Of a stretch of 64,000 nucleotides of DNA, positions 54,146-64,000 are shown piece after piece. A program made the translations under genes and the position numbers. The stretch lies in NCBI RefSeq assembly GCF_005863245.1, contig NZ_VBUT01000007.1, positions 352,870 through 416,869 of the forward strand, given 5' to 3'. The notes under the pieces were generated by a model. That model did no database searches and was not told the DNA's origin. It was given only the letters and a program-made list of their open reading frames with translations. The first letter of the stretch is position 1. Every line of letters starts with the position of its first letter. The DNA comes from Nocardia cyriacigeorgica (GTDB taxonomy: Bacteria > Actinomycetota > Actinomycetes > Mycobacteriales > Mycobacteriaceae).

Positions 54146-55078
54146 GTGGCACGGATGAGCGAGCCGAGCCCGTATGTGGAATTCGATCGGAAACAGTGGC
54201 GCACACTGCGGAAATCGACTCCACTGGTGCTCACCGAGGAAGAACTGCGCGGCCTGCGCGGCCTGGGTGAACAGATCGATCTGGAAGAGGTCGCCGAGGT
54301 CTACCTTCCGCTCGCCCGGCTCATTCATTTGCAGGTCGCCGCACGTCAGCGGCTGTTCGCGGCCACCGCGACCTTCCTCGGGGAAAAGCATCCGGACCAG
54401 CAGGTGCCATTCGTCATCGGTGTCGCGGGCAGCGTCGCGGTGGGTAAATCGACCACCGCGCGTGTGCTGCAAGCACTACTGGCGCGCTGGGATCACCATC
54501 CGCGAGTGGATTTGGTCACAACCGACGGGTTCCTCTACCCCACCGCCGAACTCACCCGGCGCGGGATCATGCATCGCAAGGGATTCCCGGAGAGCTACGA
54601 CCGCCGCAAACTGCTGCGTTTCGTCACCGAGGTGAAATCCGGTGCGCCCGAAGTGTGCGCGCCGGTGTATTCACATATCTCCTACGACATCGTGCCCGGT
54701 GAGTTCCATTGCGTGCGCCAGCCCGACATCCTCATCGTCGAGGGCCTGAATGTCTTGCAGACCGGTCCGCGGTTGATGGTGTCGGATCTGTTCGACTTCT
54801 CCATCTATGTCGACGCCCGCATCGAGGACATCGAGAACTGGTATGTGCAAAGGTTTCTCAGCCTGCGCAAGACCGGTTTCGCCGATCCGAAGGCGCATTT
54901 CCACCATTACGCCCGCTTCACCGACGAGGAGGCGACGGCAGCGGCCAAGGACATCTGGAACTCGACCAACCGGCCGAATCTGGTGGAGAACATCCTGCCC
55001 ACCCGTCCGCGCGCGACGCTGGTGCTGCGCAAGGACTCCGATCACACGATCAATCGACTGCGGTTGCGGAAATTGTGA
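54146..55078 (+). CDS. coaA: type I pantothenate kinase
   Basis: 310 residues; first committed enzyme of coenzyme A synthesis. P-loop GVAGSVAVGKST at 92-103, then DLVTTDGFLYP, HRKGFPESYDRR and ILIVEGLNVLQTG. GTG at 54146 (MARMSEPSPYVEFDRKQW) aligns with the known mycobacterial N-terminus; an ATG three codons later is the alternative. Neighbour relations match Rv1092c. Confidence 0.97.
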   Translation: MARMSEPSPYVEFDRKQWRTLRKSTPLVLTEEELRGLRGLGEQIDLEEVAEVYLPLARLIHLQVAARQRLFAATATFLGEKHPDQQVPFVIGVAGSVAVGKSTTARVLQALLARWDHHPRVDLVTTDGFLYPTAELTRRGIMHRKGFPESYDRRKLLRFVTEVKSGAPEVCAPVYSHISYDIVPGEFHCVRQPDILIVEGLNVLQTGPRLMVSDLFDFSIYVDARIEDIENWYVQRFLSLRKTGFADPKAHFHHYARFTDEEATAAAKDIWNSTNRPNLVENILPTRPRATLVLRKDSDHTINRLRLRKL

Positions 55079-55123
55079 GCGGGCGCAATCTGCTCACGCG
55101 CCGAGCCGCGGTCCTCAGCCACT

Positions 55124-55233
55124 GAATCGGCGGTGCTCACTCGCCGAACAGGCGCCACGGCGACGCCGAATCGGAGCGGCTACCGGGCCGAATCGCCGAT
55201 GCTCAGACTCCGAATCGCCGGTGCCGCGCGGCG
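55124..55233. repeat. degenerate 22-bp tandem repeat over the prenyl synthase 3-prime end
   Basis: GAATCG or GAACAG begins five consecutive 22-bp units at 55124, 55146, 55168, 55190 and 55212. The last covers the 3-prime end of the prenyl synthase gene, whose C-terminal His-Arg-Arg-Phe motif recurs in the extra units. Confidence 0.6.
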
Positions 55234-55991
55234 AAATCGCGCAGGGCGCGCAGGAAATCCACCCGCCGGAACTCCGGCCAATACGCCTCGGTGAACCAGA
55301 TCTCCGAATACGCGCTCTGCCACAGCAGGAACCCGGACAGTCGCTGCTCACCGGAGGTCCGGATGACGAGGTCGGGGTCCGGTTGGCCGGAGGTGTAGAG
55401 GTGCTGGCCGATGGCGTTGACGGTGATCGACTGCACCAGGTCCTCGCCGGTCTCCCCGGCCGCGATCTCCTGGCGGACCAGCGAGCGCACCGCGTCGGTG
55501 ATCTCCTGCCTGCCGCCGTAGCCGACAGCCACGTTGACGTGCACCCCGTTGCGTCCGCTGGTGCGTTCGGCGGCGGTGCGCAACCGTTTGGCGATCAGCT
55601 CGGGGAATCCGTCGAGCGAGCCGACCAGCCGCACGCTCCAGTTCTGGTCCGGGGCCGACAGTTCCTCGACCACGTCGGTGATCACCTCGAACAGCGTTTC
55701 CAGCTCTTCGGGATCACGGCGCAGGTTCTCGGTGGACAGCAGATAGACGGTGACCATCTCGATGCCCGCGGCCTCGCACCAGCCCACCAGTTCAGCGATC
55801 TTGAGGGCACCCACCCGGTGCCCGTGGCTGACGTCGGTGAAGCCGTTTTCCCTGGCCCAGCGCCGATTGCCGTCGCACATCACCGCAACGTGGCGGGGAT
55901 GCTGCTTGCCTGCCAGCTGCTTGGCCAGCCGGGCCTCGTAGACGCGATACGGAAAGCCACGCACCCGACTCGGAAACTCCACGGCGTCCAA
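55203..55991 (-). CDS. short-chain Z-isoprenyl diphosphate synthase (Rv1086-like)
   Basis: 262-residue cis-prenyltransferase. Catalytic Asp40 in AVMCDGNRRWARENG, then STENLRRDPEE and the C-terminal signature RTSGEQRLSGFLLWQSAYSE. Its mycobacterial counterpart Rv1086 makes Z,E-farnesyl diphosphate, the primer for decaprenyl phosphate used in arabinogalactan synthesis; the larger decaprenyl synthase is encoded elsewhere. GXR-type substitutions that set chain length cannot be read off reliably. Divergent from hemolysin III. Confidence 0.92.
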   Translation of the reverse strand: MDAVEFPSRVRGFPYRVYEARLAKQLAGKQHPRHVAVMCDGNRRWARENGFTDVSHGHRVGALKIAELVGWCEAAGIEMVTVYLLSTENLRRDPEELETLFEVITDVVEELSAPDQNWSVRLVGSLDGFPELIAKRLRTAAERTSGRNGVHVNVAVGYGGRQEITDAVRSLVRQEIAAGETGEDLVQSITVNAIGQHLYTSGQPDPDLVIRTSGEQRLSGFLLWQSAYSEIWFTEAYWPEFRRVDFLRALRDFAARHRRFGV

Positions 55992-56058
55992 CAGTACGCC
56001 TCGTCACGTTGTCCGCGGCATCGGCCGCGTTTCCCGGTACAGTGACCATCGGACCGGC

Positions 56059-56078
56059 AACCTACGGTTCCGTAGGTT
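56059..56078. promoter_or_regulatory. perfect operator palindrome upstream of hemolysin III gene
   Basis: AACCTACGG-TT-CCGTAGGTT, 9-bp perfect arms, 29 bp before the GTG start; next to it is ACTCGCGAGT (56079-56088). Looks like a TetR-type site. Confidence 0.7.
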
Positions 56079-56106
56079 ACTCGCGAGTTAACTCAGGAGG
56101 TAGTTC

Positions 56107-56850
56107 GTGACCGATCCGGTCGACACCACCGGCACACCCCGCTTGCACGACACCACCGCGGCCGACGACGCCGCCGAAGAGGCGATCAATCCCGCCGACG
56201 CCCTCGCCGCGCTGCTCAAACCGCGGATGCGCGGCTGGATCCACACCTGGGCCGTCGGGATCGCGGCGATCGCGGTCATCGCGCTGGTCGCCGCGGCGAC
56301 GACGGTCTCGGCCACCGCGGTGTGGTCCACCCTCGTCTACGGCCTCACCGTCTGCCTGCTGTTCGGCGTCAGCGCCGTCTATCACCGCGTCACCTGGCAG
56401 ACGGTGCGCGCCCGCATCCGCATGAAGCGCGCCGATCATTCGATGATCTTCCTGTTCATCGCGGGCAGCTACACCCCGTTCGCGCTGCTCGGCCTGCCCG
56501 GTTCCACCGGCCGCACGCTGCTGATCGTGGTGTGGGCGGGCGCGCTGGCCGGCGTCGCGCTGAAACTGCTGTGGCCGACCGCGCCGCGCTGGGTCGGCGT
56601 GCCGCTGTATCTGCTGCTGGGCTGGGCGATCGTGCCGGTCGCGGGCGAGCTCTACGACAACGTCGGCCTGGCCCCGCTGATCCTGCTGCTGATCGGCGGC
56701 CTCATCTACAGCGGCGGCGCCATCCTCTACGCCACCAAGTGGCCGAATCCGTGGCCGGAAGTGTTCGGCCACCACGAGTTCTTCCACGCCGCGACGGTGC
56801 TCGCGGCGCTGGCGCACTACGTTGCGGTTTGGCTGGTGCTGCTGCGCTGA
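56107..56850 (+). CDS. hemolysin III / PAQR family membrane protein
   Basis: 247 residues, seven predicted spans between about 35 and 245. Conserved His motifs AVYHRVTW near the first span, ADHSMIFLFIAGSYTP and the terminal GHHEFFHAATVL (zinc site) place it in the PAQR/YqfA family. Such proteins adjust membrane fluidity or act as hydrolases on lipids. GTG after AGGAGG. Rv1085c equivalent. Confidence 0.93.
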   Translation: MTDPVDTTGTPRLHDTTAADDAAEEAINPADALAALLKPRMRGWIHTWAVGIAAIAVIALVAAATTVSATAVWSTLVYGLTVCLLFGVSAVYHRVTWQTVRARIRMKRADHSMIFLFIAGSYTPFALLGLPGSTGRTLLIVVWAGALAGVALKLLWPTAPRWVGVPLYLLLGWAIVPVAGELYDNVGLAPLILLLIGGLIYSGGAILYATKWPNPWPEVFGHHEFFHAATVLAALAHYVAVWLVLLR

Positions 56851-56926
56851 CCGCCTCCGGCGTTCTATGCTGCTCGTTCGTGTCAGTCGCTGCCGCAATG
56901 AGCATCGCGCAGCCCGAGCGCACGCC

Positions 56927-58510
56927 ATGATCGCCCGTCTGGTGGTCTGGGCGCTCCGGGCCCGCTGGGGCCTGGCCGCGGTCGTGATCACCTGCAATCT
57001 CAGCGGTGTGGCCGTCATCGTCACCCAGTTGTGGCTGAGCGGATTCTTCGACCGGCTGGGCCCCGACATCCTGCGCGCGCTCGCCGTCGTCGCGATCTAC
57101 CCGACCATCGGTTTCGCCGTCGGCATCGCCTTGGCGATCCGCGACCGCACCGTCTATTTCAACTGGCTCGACCAGACCCGCAGACCCACCCCCGACGAGG
57201 CGCGGCGGCTGCTGCGACTGCCGATCGCCATCACCACCCGCGCCCTTGCGCTGTGGCTGCCCGGCGTGATCATCGCCTCCATCGTGCTGGCCAGGGTTAC
57301 CGAGCAGGACGATCTGGCGGTGATGACGTCGATGTTCGTCATCGGCGGCCTGGAATCGGCCGGACTCACCTTCCTGATCGTGGACCGGCTGATCCGCCCG
57401 ACCATCCCGATCGTGGCCGGGGTGCTCGGCGCGACCATGCACTGGAGTTCGACGGTGTTCGTCCGGGTGGTGCTCACCTGGGCGGTGTCGGGCGCGATGC
57501 CGCTGTCGATGTTGATCGTGGTGCTGGCCGATCCGGTGTCCGGTCCGTCCGACCGCATCCGCACCGGGATCTATGTGGCCGCGCTCGGCATCGTCGTCGG
57601 GGCGCTCGCCACCGCGACGCTGGCCCGCGCGGTCGCCTCACCGATGCGCAAGCTCCGCTTCGCCCTGGACCAGATCACCCACGGCGACCTCGACGTGCGG
57701 GTATCGGTGAACAGCGCCAGCGAGATCGGCAGGCTGGAGCATTCGGTGAATCAGCTCGCCGCGGCGCTGCGTGAGCGGACCAGGATGCGCGATGTGTTCG
57801 GCAGGCACGTCGGTGACGAGGTCGCCGAGCGGGCGCTGGCCGGCGGCGTGGATCTGACCGGCGATGTGCGCGTGGTGTCGGCGCTGTTCGTCGACGTGAC
57901 CGGTTCGGTGGAGATCTCCACCGGGCTGCCGCCGCAGGAGTTCGTGGCCAAGCTGAACCGGCTGCTGTCCATCGTGGTCGCCGCGACCGAGGACAACAAC
58001 GGGCTGGTCAACAAGTTCGAAGGCGATGCCGCGCTGTGCATCTTCGGCGCTCCGATCGCGTTGCGCGACAACGCCACCCCCGCCTTGCGCGCCGCCCGCC
58101 GGATCCGGGACGAGGTGCTGGCCACCGGCGAACTCGATATCGGTATCGGGGTGGCGCGCGGGCAGGTGTTCGCCGGTGACGTCGGCACCGACACCCGGCT
58201 GGAGTTCACCGTCATCGGTGACGCCGTCAACGAGGCCGCGCGCCTCACCACCGCGGCCAAGGCCGTGCATCGCCGGATCCTGGTGAGCGAGTCGGTGATC
58301 GAGGCCGCCGCGCCGCACGAACGTGCCAAATGGGAGCCCTATGGTGAGCTGCCGCTGCGCGGGATGAGCGACCCGACGCCCTCATGGACAGATCTGCCCC
58401 AAGACGACAAGCCCGTCCCCGACCCGGCCGCAGACGATCTCGACTCCCCCGCCGACCCTCCGCACCCCGCGCCCACCCCCACCGGCGAGCCGACCGCCGG
58501 CCCCGGATGA
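56927..58510 (+). CDS. membrane HAMP-type class III adenylate/guanylate cyclase
   Basis: 527 residues: six predicted membrane spans (about 5-230), HAMP (about 235-285, SPMRKLRFALDQITHGDLDVRVS), cyclase domain (about 315-490). Metal Asp residues in FVDVTGSVEI and KFEGDAALCIFGAP (with the substrate Lys), and transition-state GDAVNEAARL. C-terminal 40 residues are Pro/Asp-rich. Class IIIb layout like mycobacterial Rv1318c-Rv1320c. Makes cyclic AMP in response to an unknown envelope cue; ATG at 56927. Confidence 0.92.
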   Translation: MIARLVVWALRARWGLAAVVITCNLSGVAVIVTQLWLSGFFDRLGPDILRALAVVAIYPTIGFAVGIALAIRDRTVYFNWLDQTRRPTPDEARRLLRLPIAITTRALALWLPGVIIASIVLARVTEQDDLAVMTSMFVIGGLESAGLTFLIVDRLIRPTIPIVAGVLGATMHWSSTVFVRVVLTWAVSGAMPLSMLIVVLADPVSGPSDRIRTGIYVAALGIVVGALATATLARAVASPMRKLRFALDQITHGDLDVRVSVNSASEIGRLEHSVNQLAAALRERTRMRDVFGRHVGDEVAERALAGGVDLTGDVRVVSALFVDVTGSVEISTGLPPQEFVAKLNRLLSIVVAATEDNNGLVNKFEGDAALCIFGAPIALRDNATPALRAARRIRDEVLATGELDIGIGVARGQVFAGDVGTDTRLEFTVIGDAVNEAARLTTAAKAVHRRILVSESVIEAAAPHERAKWEPYGELPLRGMSDPTPSWTDLPQDDKPVPDPAADDLDSPADPPHPAPTPTGEPTAGPG

Positions 58511-58699
58511 AAGGAGCCGTACCCGCCTCGATCAGCCGCCGAACCCAGCTCGAACGCAAGCCGACCGCTCCCGACCGGACCGAGAACCGCGAGCCGGCCC
58601 CTCCCGAATCGCCCATCGGACCCACGCGACACGCGAGCCGCCGGGGCCAAAATGGCAGCCGGACGCCCACGGTTCACATACTGAGAGGAGACTTCAGGG

Positions 58700-58867
58700 A
58701 TGAATCGAAAATCTCCACCCGCGAGTTTGTTCAGTCACCTCGATGAAACCATCCCCACCGCCGCCTCCGCCGAGGACAGCGCGGCCGTCGCGCCGGTGTT
58801 CAGCAGCGCGGGCAACGGCTCCGCACCGAGTGACGAGGCCGGTCCCGCAGCCGGCGGTGATCAATGA
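58700..58867 (+). CDS. small 55-aa ORF coupled to the acyltransferase gene
   Basis: Begins MNRKSPPASLFSHLDE and becomes Ala/Ser/Gly/Asp-rich. A GAGGAG RBS precedes the ATG and its TGA overlaps the next ATG (ATGA at 58864-58867), so it is translationally coupled to the PatA-like gene. No recognised family; could be a leader whose translation tunes the downstream gene, or a genuine small protein. Confidence 0.6.
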   Translation: MNRKSPPASLFSHLDETIPTAASAEDSAAVAPVFSSAGNGSAPSDEAGPAAGGDQ

Positions 58868-59769
58868 ATCCGAAAGCCAAAGCCGTGGACCTCGGGTACG
58901 CGGCGGGCTGGGGGCTGGTGCGGGCGCTGCCGCAGCGGTGGGCGCGCGGCATGTTCGACCGCGCGGCCGATCGCGCCGTCCGCGATGGCGGCCCTGATCA
59001 GTTGCGGCGCAACCTGGCTCGGGTGCTCGGCACCACGCCGGAGCAGGTGCCCGACGAGCTGATGCGCGCGAGCATGCGCTCCTACGCGCGCTATTGGTGC
59101 GAGGCGTTCCGGCTGCCGTCGATGGATCCGGTCGAGGTGGCCGACATCATCGAATCCTCCGCGACCGGGCTCGAGCATGTGCGTGCTGCCGTCGACAGCG
59201 GTAGCGGCGCGGTGCTGGCGCTGCCGCACAGCGGCAACTGGGACCTGGCGGGACTGTGGGTGGTACAGCGCATCGGTTCGCCCACCGTGGTCGCCGAGCG
59301 GCTGAAGCCGGAATCGCTGTTCCGGCGGTTCGTGCGCTTCCGTGAGGGTCTCGGTTTCGAGATCATCCCGCTCACCGGCGGCACCACCCCGCCGTTCGAG
59401 CAGCTGACCACGCGGATCCGGGAAGGGCGCGTGGTGTGCCTGCTCGGTGAGCGCGACCTGTCCGGCAAGGGCGTGCCGGTCACCTTCTTCGGCGAACCGG
59501 CCCAGATGCCCGCGGGCCCGGCGCGCCTGGCCATCGACACCGGCGCGCCGCTGCTCCCGGTGCACTGCTGGTTCACCCCCGACGGCTGGGGGTTCAGCGT
59601 CGGCGCCCCGATCGACACCACCGGCGGAGTGCAATCCACCACCCAAGCCCTCGCCGACGCATTCGCCACCGCCATCGCCGCCCACCCCGCCGACTGGCAC
59701 ATGCTGCAACCGCTGTGGACGGCTGATCACCGGGCGCGGGAGCAAGCGCGGAAGTCCCAGGCGCGCTGA
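58864..59769 (+). CDS. PatA-like phosphatidylinositol mannoside acyltransferase
   Basis: 301 residues of the LPLAT/HtrB-related family. Catalytic LPHSGNWDLAG (His-x4-Asp at about 121-126) and downstream GERDLSGKGVPVTFFG, then HPADWHMLQP. Very close in pattern to mycobacterial PatA, which transfers palmitate to mannose of PIM on the cytosolic face of the membrane. It is not next to pgsA/pimA as in mycobacteria, so it may be a paralogue. ATG overlaps the 55-aa ORF. Confidence 0.9.
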   Translation: MNPKAKAVDLGYAAGWGLVRALPQRWARGMFDRAADRAVRDGGPDQLRRNLARVLGTTPEQVPDELMRASMRSYARYWCEAFRLPSMDPVEVADIIESSATGLEHVRAAVDSGSGAVLALPHSGNWDLAGLWVVQRIGSPTVVAERLKPESLFRRFVRFREGLGFEIIPLTGGTTPPFEQLTTRIREGRVVCLLGERDLSGKGVPVTFFGEPAQMPAGPARLAIDTGAPLLPVHCWFTPDGWGFSVGAPIDTTGGVQSTTQALADAFATAIAAHPADWHMLQPLWTADHRAREQARKSQAR

Positions 59770-59932
59770 GGGGCCGCAACCGATACGCGACACCGCCCAA
59801 CACGCAACCCAGGCGAACCGGCGACCACGGCGCACGCGGAACCCCGGGCGCGGTGAGGCGCAGCAACCGATATGCAGCACGGCGCAACACCCAACCCTGG
59901 CCGAGTGGCGATCACGGCGCACGGACATGCGG
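59763..59932. repeat. 87-bp degenerate tandem duplication after the PatA-like gene
   Basis: GCAACCGATA at 59776 recurs at 59863; the units (59763-59849 and 59850-59932) share CACGGCGCACG and each carries TGA-plus-GGC near its start. The first unit begins inside the stop region of the acyltransferase gene. Confidence 0.75.
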
Positions 59933-60205
59933 GGAATCTCCGGACTCACCGAGGCAGCAGCGGGTGCGCGGTCGCGCCATCACGGACCGGCGTTCAGCGC
60001 GGAAGGGCTCGACCTGAGCGGGGCGCGTTGACTATCGGTATCCCTGCGCGCACCGCACGATCCGGAGCCATCGCAGATCCGAGCACCGCGCGCTCCCACG
60101 GTGGCCGGTGTGCTGGCGGGCGCCGACGGTCGAGGATCGACCGATGCTCCGCAGGTGCGGTCCGGCCGTGTCGGCGCACCGGAAACACCTCACGTCACCG
60201 CTAGA
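59770..60205. other. gene-free interval
   Basis: Between the PatA-like gene and the convergent DUF255 gene. Holds the 87-bp duplication and GC-rich sequence without coding character on either strand; no clear terminator. Confidence 0.7.
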
Positions 60206-62239
<2,034 letters not shown>

Positions 62240-62314
62240 AGTGCCAGCCTTCCACACCTGAACCCCGCAAAACACGGTCCACTCCCCGCACCGGAGCGCA
62301 GGATTGCAGCGGGC

Positions 62315-62335
62315 GTGACACATTTTTGTGACACA
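62315..62335 (+). promoter_or_regulatory. direct repeats before the third toxin-antitoxin module
   Basis: GTGACACA at 62315-62322 and 62328-62335, 13 bp apart, just before an AT-rich -10-like CAATAA and the antitoxin ATG at 62344. Candidate autoregulatory and promoter region. Confidence 0.5.
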
Positions 62336-62343
62336 ATAAGAGC

Positions 62344-62643
62344 ATGACCGCCATTCCGATTCGCGAACTGTCGCACCACACCGCGCGGACATTGGCACTG
62401 GTCAAGGCGGGTGAGACAGTCGATATCACCGAGCGCGGAACGATCATCGGCCGAATAGTGCCGGTCGATCCGACGCGCGACGCACGGGCCCGCCTGACGG
62501 CCGAAGGGCGAATGCGCCCCGCATCCAGAGGCCGCGCAGATCTACTCGCCGATATTCGCCGCCGAGCCGACCCGGCAGCGGCCGACGACGCGACCGGCGT
62601 CAGCGCGGCATTGCAGGAACTGCGCGACGGCGAGCGGTACTGA
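62344..62643 (+). CDS. antitoxin, Phd/YefM family
   Basis: 99 residues. N-terminal Phd fold (IPIRELSHHTARTLALVKAGETVDITERGTIIGRIVP), longer Arg-rich linker, toxin-neutralising tail. Overlaps the toxin ATG by one base. Different from the VapB types of the two other modules. Confidence 0.9.
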   Translation: MTAIPIRELSHHTARTLALVKAGETVDITERGTIIGRIVPVDPTRDARARLTAEGRMRPASRGRADLLADIRRRADPAAADDATGVSAALQELRDGERY

Positions 62644-63035
62644 TGCTCTACCTGGACACCAGCGCACTGGTCAAACTGGTCCACCCGGAAGCCGAGACCG
62701 ACGTACTCGTCCGCTGGCTCGAGGAACGACCCGACCTGCCCTGGGTGGCGTCCGCCCTCGTCGAAATCGAACTGGTCCGTGCCGTGCGGATGGCCGAACC
62801 GGCGGACCTCATTCATATCCCCGCCGTTCTCGCACGGCTCGACATGGTGGAAATTGATGGCATCGTCCGAGCGAACGCAGCCGCGATTTCACCGGCAACC
62901 GTGCGCAGCCTGGACGCGATACACCTGGCCACAGCTCTCGAGCTGGCCACAGACCTCACCGGACTGGTCGCATATGACAAGCGTCTGGGCGAGGCGGCCG
63001 AAGCCGCCGGATTGACCTGGATCGCACCTCGTTAG
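62643..63035 (+). CDS. vapC: PIN-domain toxin, VapC family
   Basis: 130 residues; Asp5 in YLDTSALVK, Glu in VEIELVRAV, DAIHLATALEL and YDKRL supply the acidic site. Starts at ATG within the antitoxin stop (TGATG). Lies between two copies of a DUF255 gene segment. Confidence 0.93.
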   Translation: MLYLDTSALVKLVHPEAETDVLVRWLEERPDLPWVASALVEIELVRAVRMAEPADLIHIPAVLARLDMVEIDGIVRANAAAISPATVRSLDAIHLATALELATDLTGLVAYDKRLGEAAEAAGLTWIAPR

Positions 63036-63513
63036 AACTGCGGCGGCAGTCAACGTCCAGCTCAGCCACGTTGCCCGTCAGTGCAGCCGATTCGGCGATG
63101 CACCCGTGTCAACAGGCTAGTAACCCCGAACCATCACATCGCACCAGCGGCAGGAGGGGCATCCGGCGGACAGCAGGATCGGCACATCCCGCGCCGCCGT
63201 CTCCGCCAGCGCATCGGCATCCATTCCCGCCAGTGCACCGGATTGCCGGCGCCGCGGCCCCGGCTCACGCCGGACCGTCAGCGCATGAAGGGCCCTGGCG
63301 CGAAGCCACGGCGTGTCCTCTAAGCCCGTGATCTTGGATGCAGCGTCGCGTAGCATCATCCTCATCCGCGTCTTCGATGGAAATTGTTGCCCACGTGGAT
63401 ATATGGGGGAGGCCGGTTCGCAGCTCAATCAATTATCCGGTTGCCCACAACCCTCGACACCGTAGGCCACTGCGACATGCGTTGTACCAGTGCATGATTC
63501 ACTCGGAGGAGTC
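63036..63513. other. gene-free interval with a DUF255 fragment
   Basis: Contains the duplicated DUF255 segment (63131-63251), then lower-GC DNA with no coding frame I trust, up to the hypothetical gene at 63514. Confidence 0.65.
63131..63251 (-). pseudogene. fragment of a DUF255 thioredoxin-fold gene
   Basis: About 120 bp matching 62074-62195 of the intact gene at high identity with a 1-base indel; in translation DADALAETAARDVPILLS and CPSCRWC mirror the intact DADALAEAAARDVPILLS and YASCHWC. No flanking continuation, so a truncated remnant. Confidence 0.8.
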
Positions 63514-63966
63514 ATGAGCAAGCTGCCACCGTCGGGCGACTTCGTGAACGGGATCCCCGAGGAGGAAGACAAGCCCTTACCGCCGATTTCGATTGTGTTT
63601 CTCCACTACGACGGCGGGAAGGACAAAAGGACGATCTACCACCATCCACGTAACTACGACAATTGTGTCGTGTTCGCGTGTGAACGCAAACTTGCACAGC
63701 GGTGCAGTGGTCGCGAAGGTTACGGATCCCGCGACGACATCCCGGGCGTGAGAGTTGCGTGCCCAGATTGCCTCAGCGATGAGAAGGATTCGTCGACGTG
63801 GACGCCCTGCACAATGCGTGACGATTCGAGACAGCGGCCGAGCAGCGTCTTGCGCTGGGGACGGACGAACAAGCGGGAATGGTTCGCAGTCGTGGTATAC
63901 CGCGATCAGGATCGGCTGACCGCCGAGGTCAAGCCCGGATACGAACTACTCAGCGATCCCACATAG
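63514..63966 (+). CDS. hypothetical protein, 150 aa, Cys-rich
   Basis: Start chosen at ATG 63514 because GGAGG lies five bases before it (ATG 63490 also open). Contains VFACERKLAQRC and VACPDCLSDEK, four or five cysteines that could form a zinc site, and an aromatic C-terminal REWFAVVVYRDQDRL strand. Its codon and base composition are less GC-rich than neighbours, suggesting transfer. No family recognised. Confidence 0.65.
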   Translation: MSKLPPSGDFVNGIPEEEDKPLPPISIVFLHYDGGKDKRTIYHHPRNYDNCVVFACERKLAQRCSGREGYGSRDDIPGVRVACPDCLSDEKDSSTWTPCTMRDDSRQRPSSVLRWGRTNKREWFAVVVYRDQDRLTAEVKPGYELLSDPT

Positions 63967-64000
63967 CCTCCCGCTCCGCACCCCCGCAGATTTTCCCTGT

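Overview
The window is GC-rich, tightly packed actinobacterial chromosome. It has many GTG/TTG starts, 4-bp stop/start overlaps, and a gene set typical of mycolic-acid bacteria: a lipid droplet-associated protein, a PatA-type acyltransferase, a DesA-type acyl-ACP desaturase, a short-chain Z-prenyl synthase, a DUF4245 protein, PIN-PhoH and LGFP repeats. Nocardia is the most likely genus, with Rhodococcus or a relative as the alternative; this is inferred from content, not measured. I found no rRNA, tRNA, CRISPR array, prophage or complete insertion sequence.

A conserved backbone runs through the window: ychF, a DUF6542 membrane protein, ispH, lipid-droplet protein, xseA-xseB, DUF4245, glpX, desA-like, fumC, phoH2, glyA, coaA, Z-prenyl diphosphate synthase, hemolysin III and a DUF255 thioredoxin-fold protein. 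From memory this is nearly the Rv1112-to-Rv1084 set of Mycobacterium tuberculosis, in broadly reversed order. Accessory blocks interrupt it.

Block A (about 2.6-21.7 kb) holds a quinone-oxidoreductase-like MDR protein, an AraC regulator with a VOC protein, and a malonic-semialdehyde-reductase-like nitroreductase. It continues with a sugar ABC transporter lacking its own ATPase, CstA with YbdD, an Ada-AlkA fusion coupled to Ogt, a decayed MocR regulator, a VapBC module and sbcCD. Block B (about 34.3-51.2 kb) is a regulator-and-oxidoreductase district: ECF sigma factor with YciI protein, TetR/SDR, tautomerase, MFS exporter, and an aldehyde dehydrogenase and a flavin monooxygenase each next to a GAF-winged-helix regulator. 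It also has NTF2-fold proteins, a second VapBC and a TetR/FAD-monooxygenase pair. Block C (56.9-60.2 kb) holds a membrane HAMP-cyclase and a PatA-like acyltransferase preceded by a coupled 55-codon ORF. Block D (62.3-63.3 kb) is a third PIN toxin module, flanked by a duplicated piece of the neighbouring DUF255 gene.

The most unusual structures are repeats and small ORFs. A 15-unit, 21-bp tandem repeat encodes a heptapeptide tract inside a TetR regulator. A 22-residue amphipathic peptide ORF sits behind the desaturase with its own RBS and an 18-bp terminator stem. A palindromic repeat with a conserved loop occurs twice at gene 3-prime ends. In-frame or near-frame tandem duplications lie at the MalF N-terminus, behind the PatA-like gene and at the prenyl synthase 3-prime end. 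Several clean operator palindromes mark divergent regulator/target pairs.
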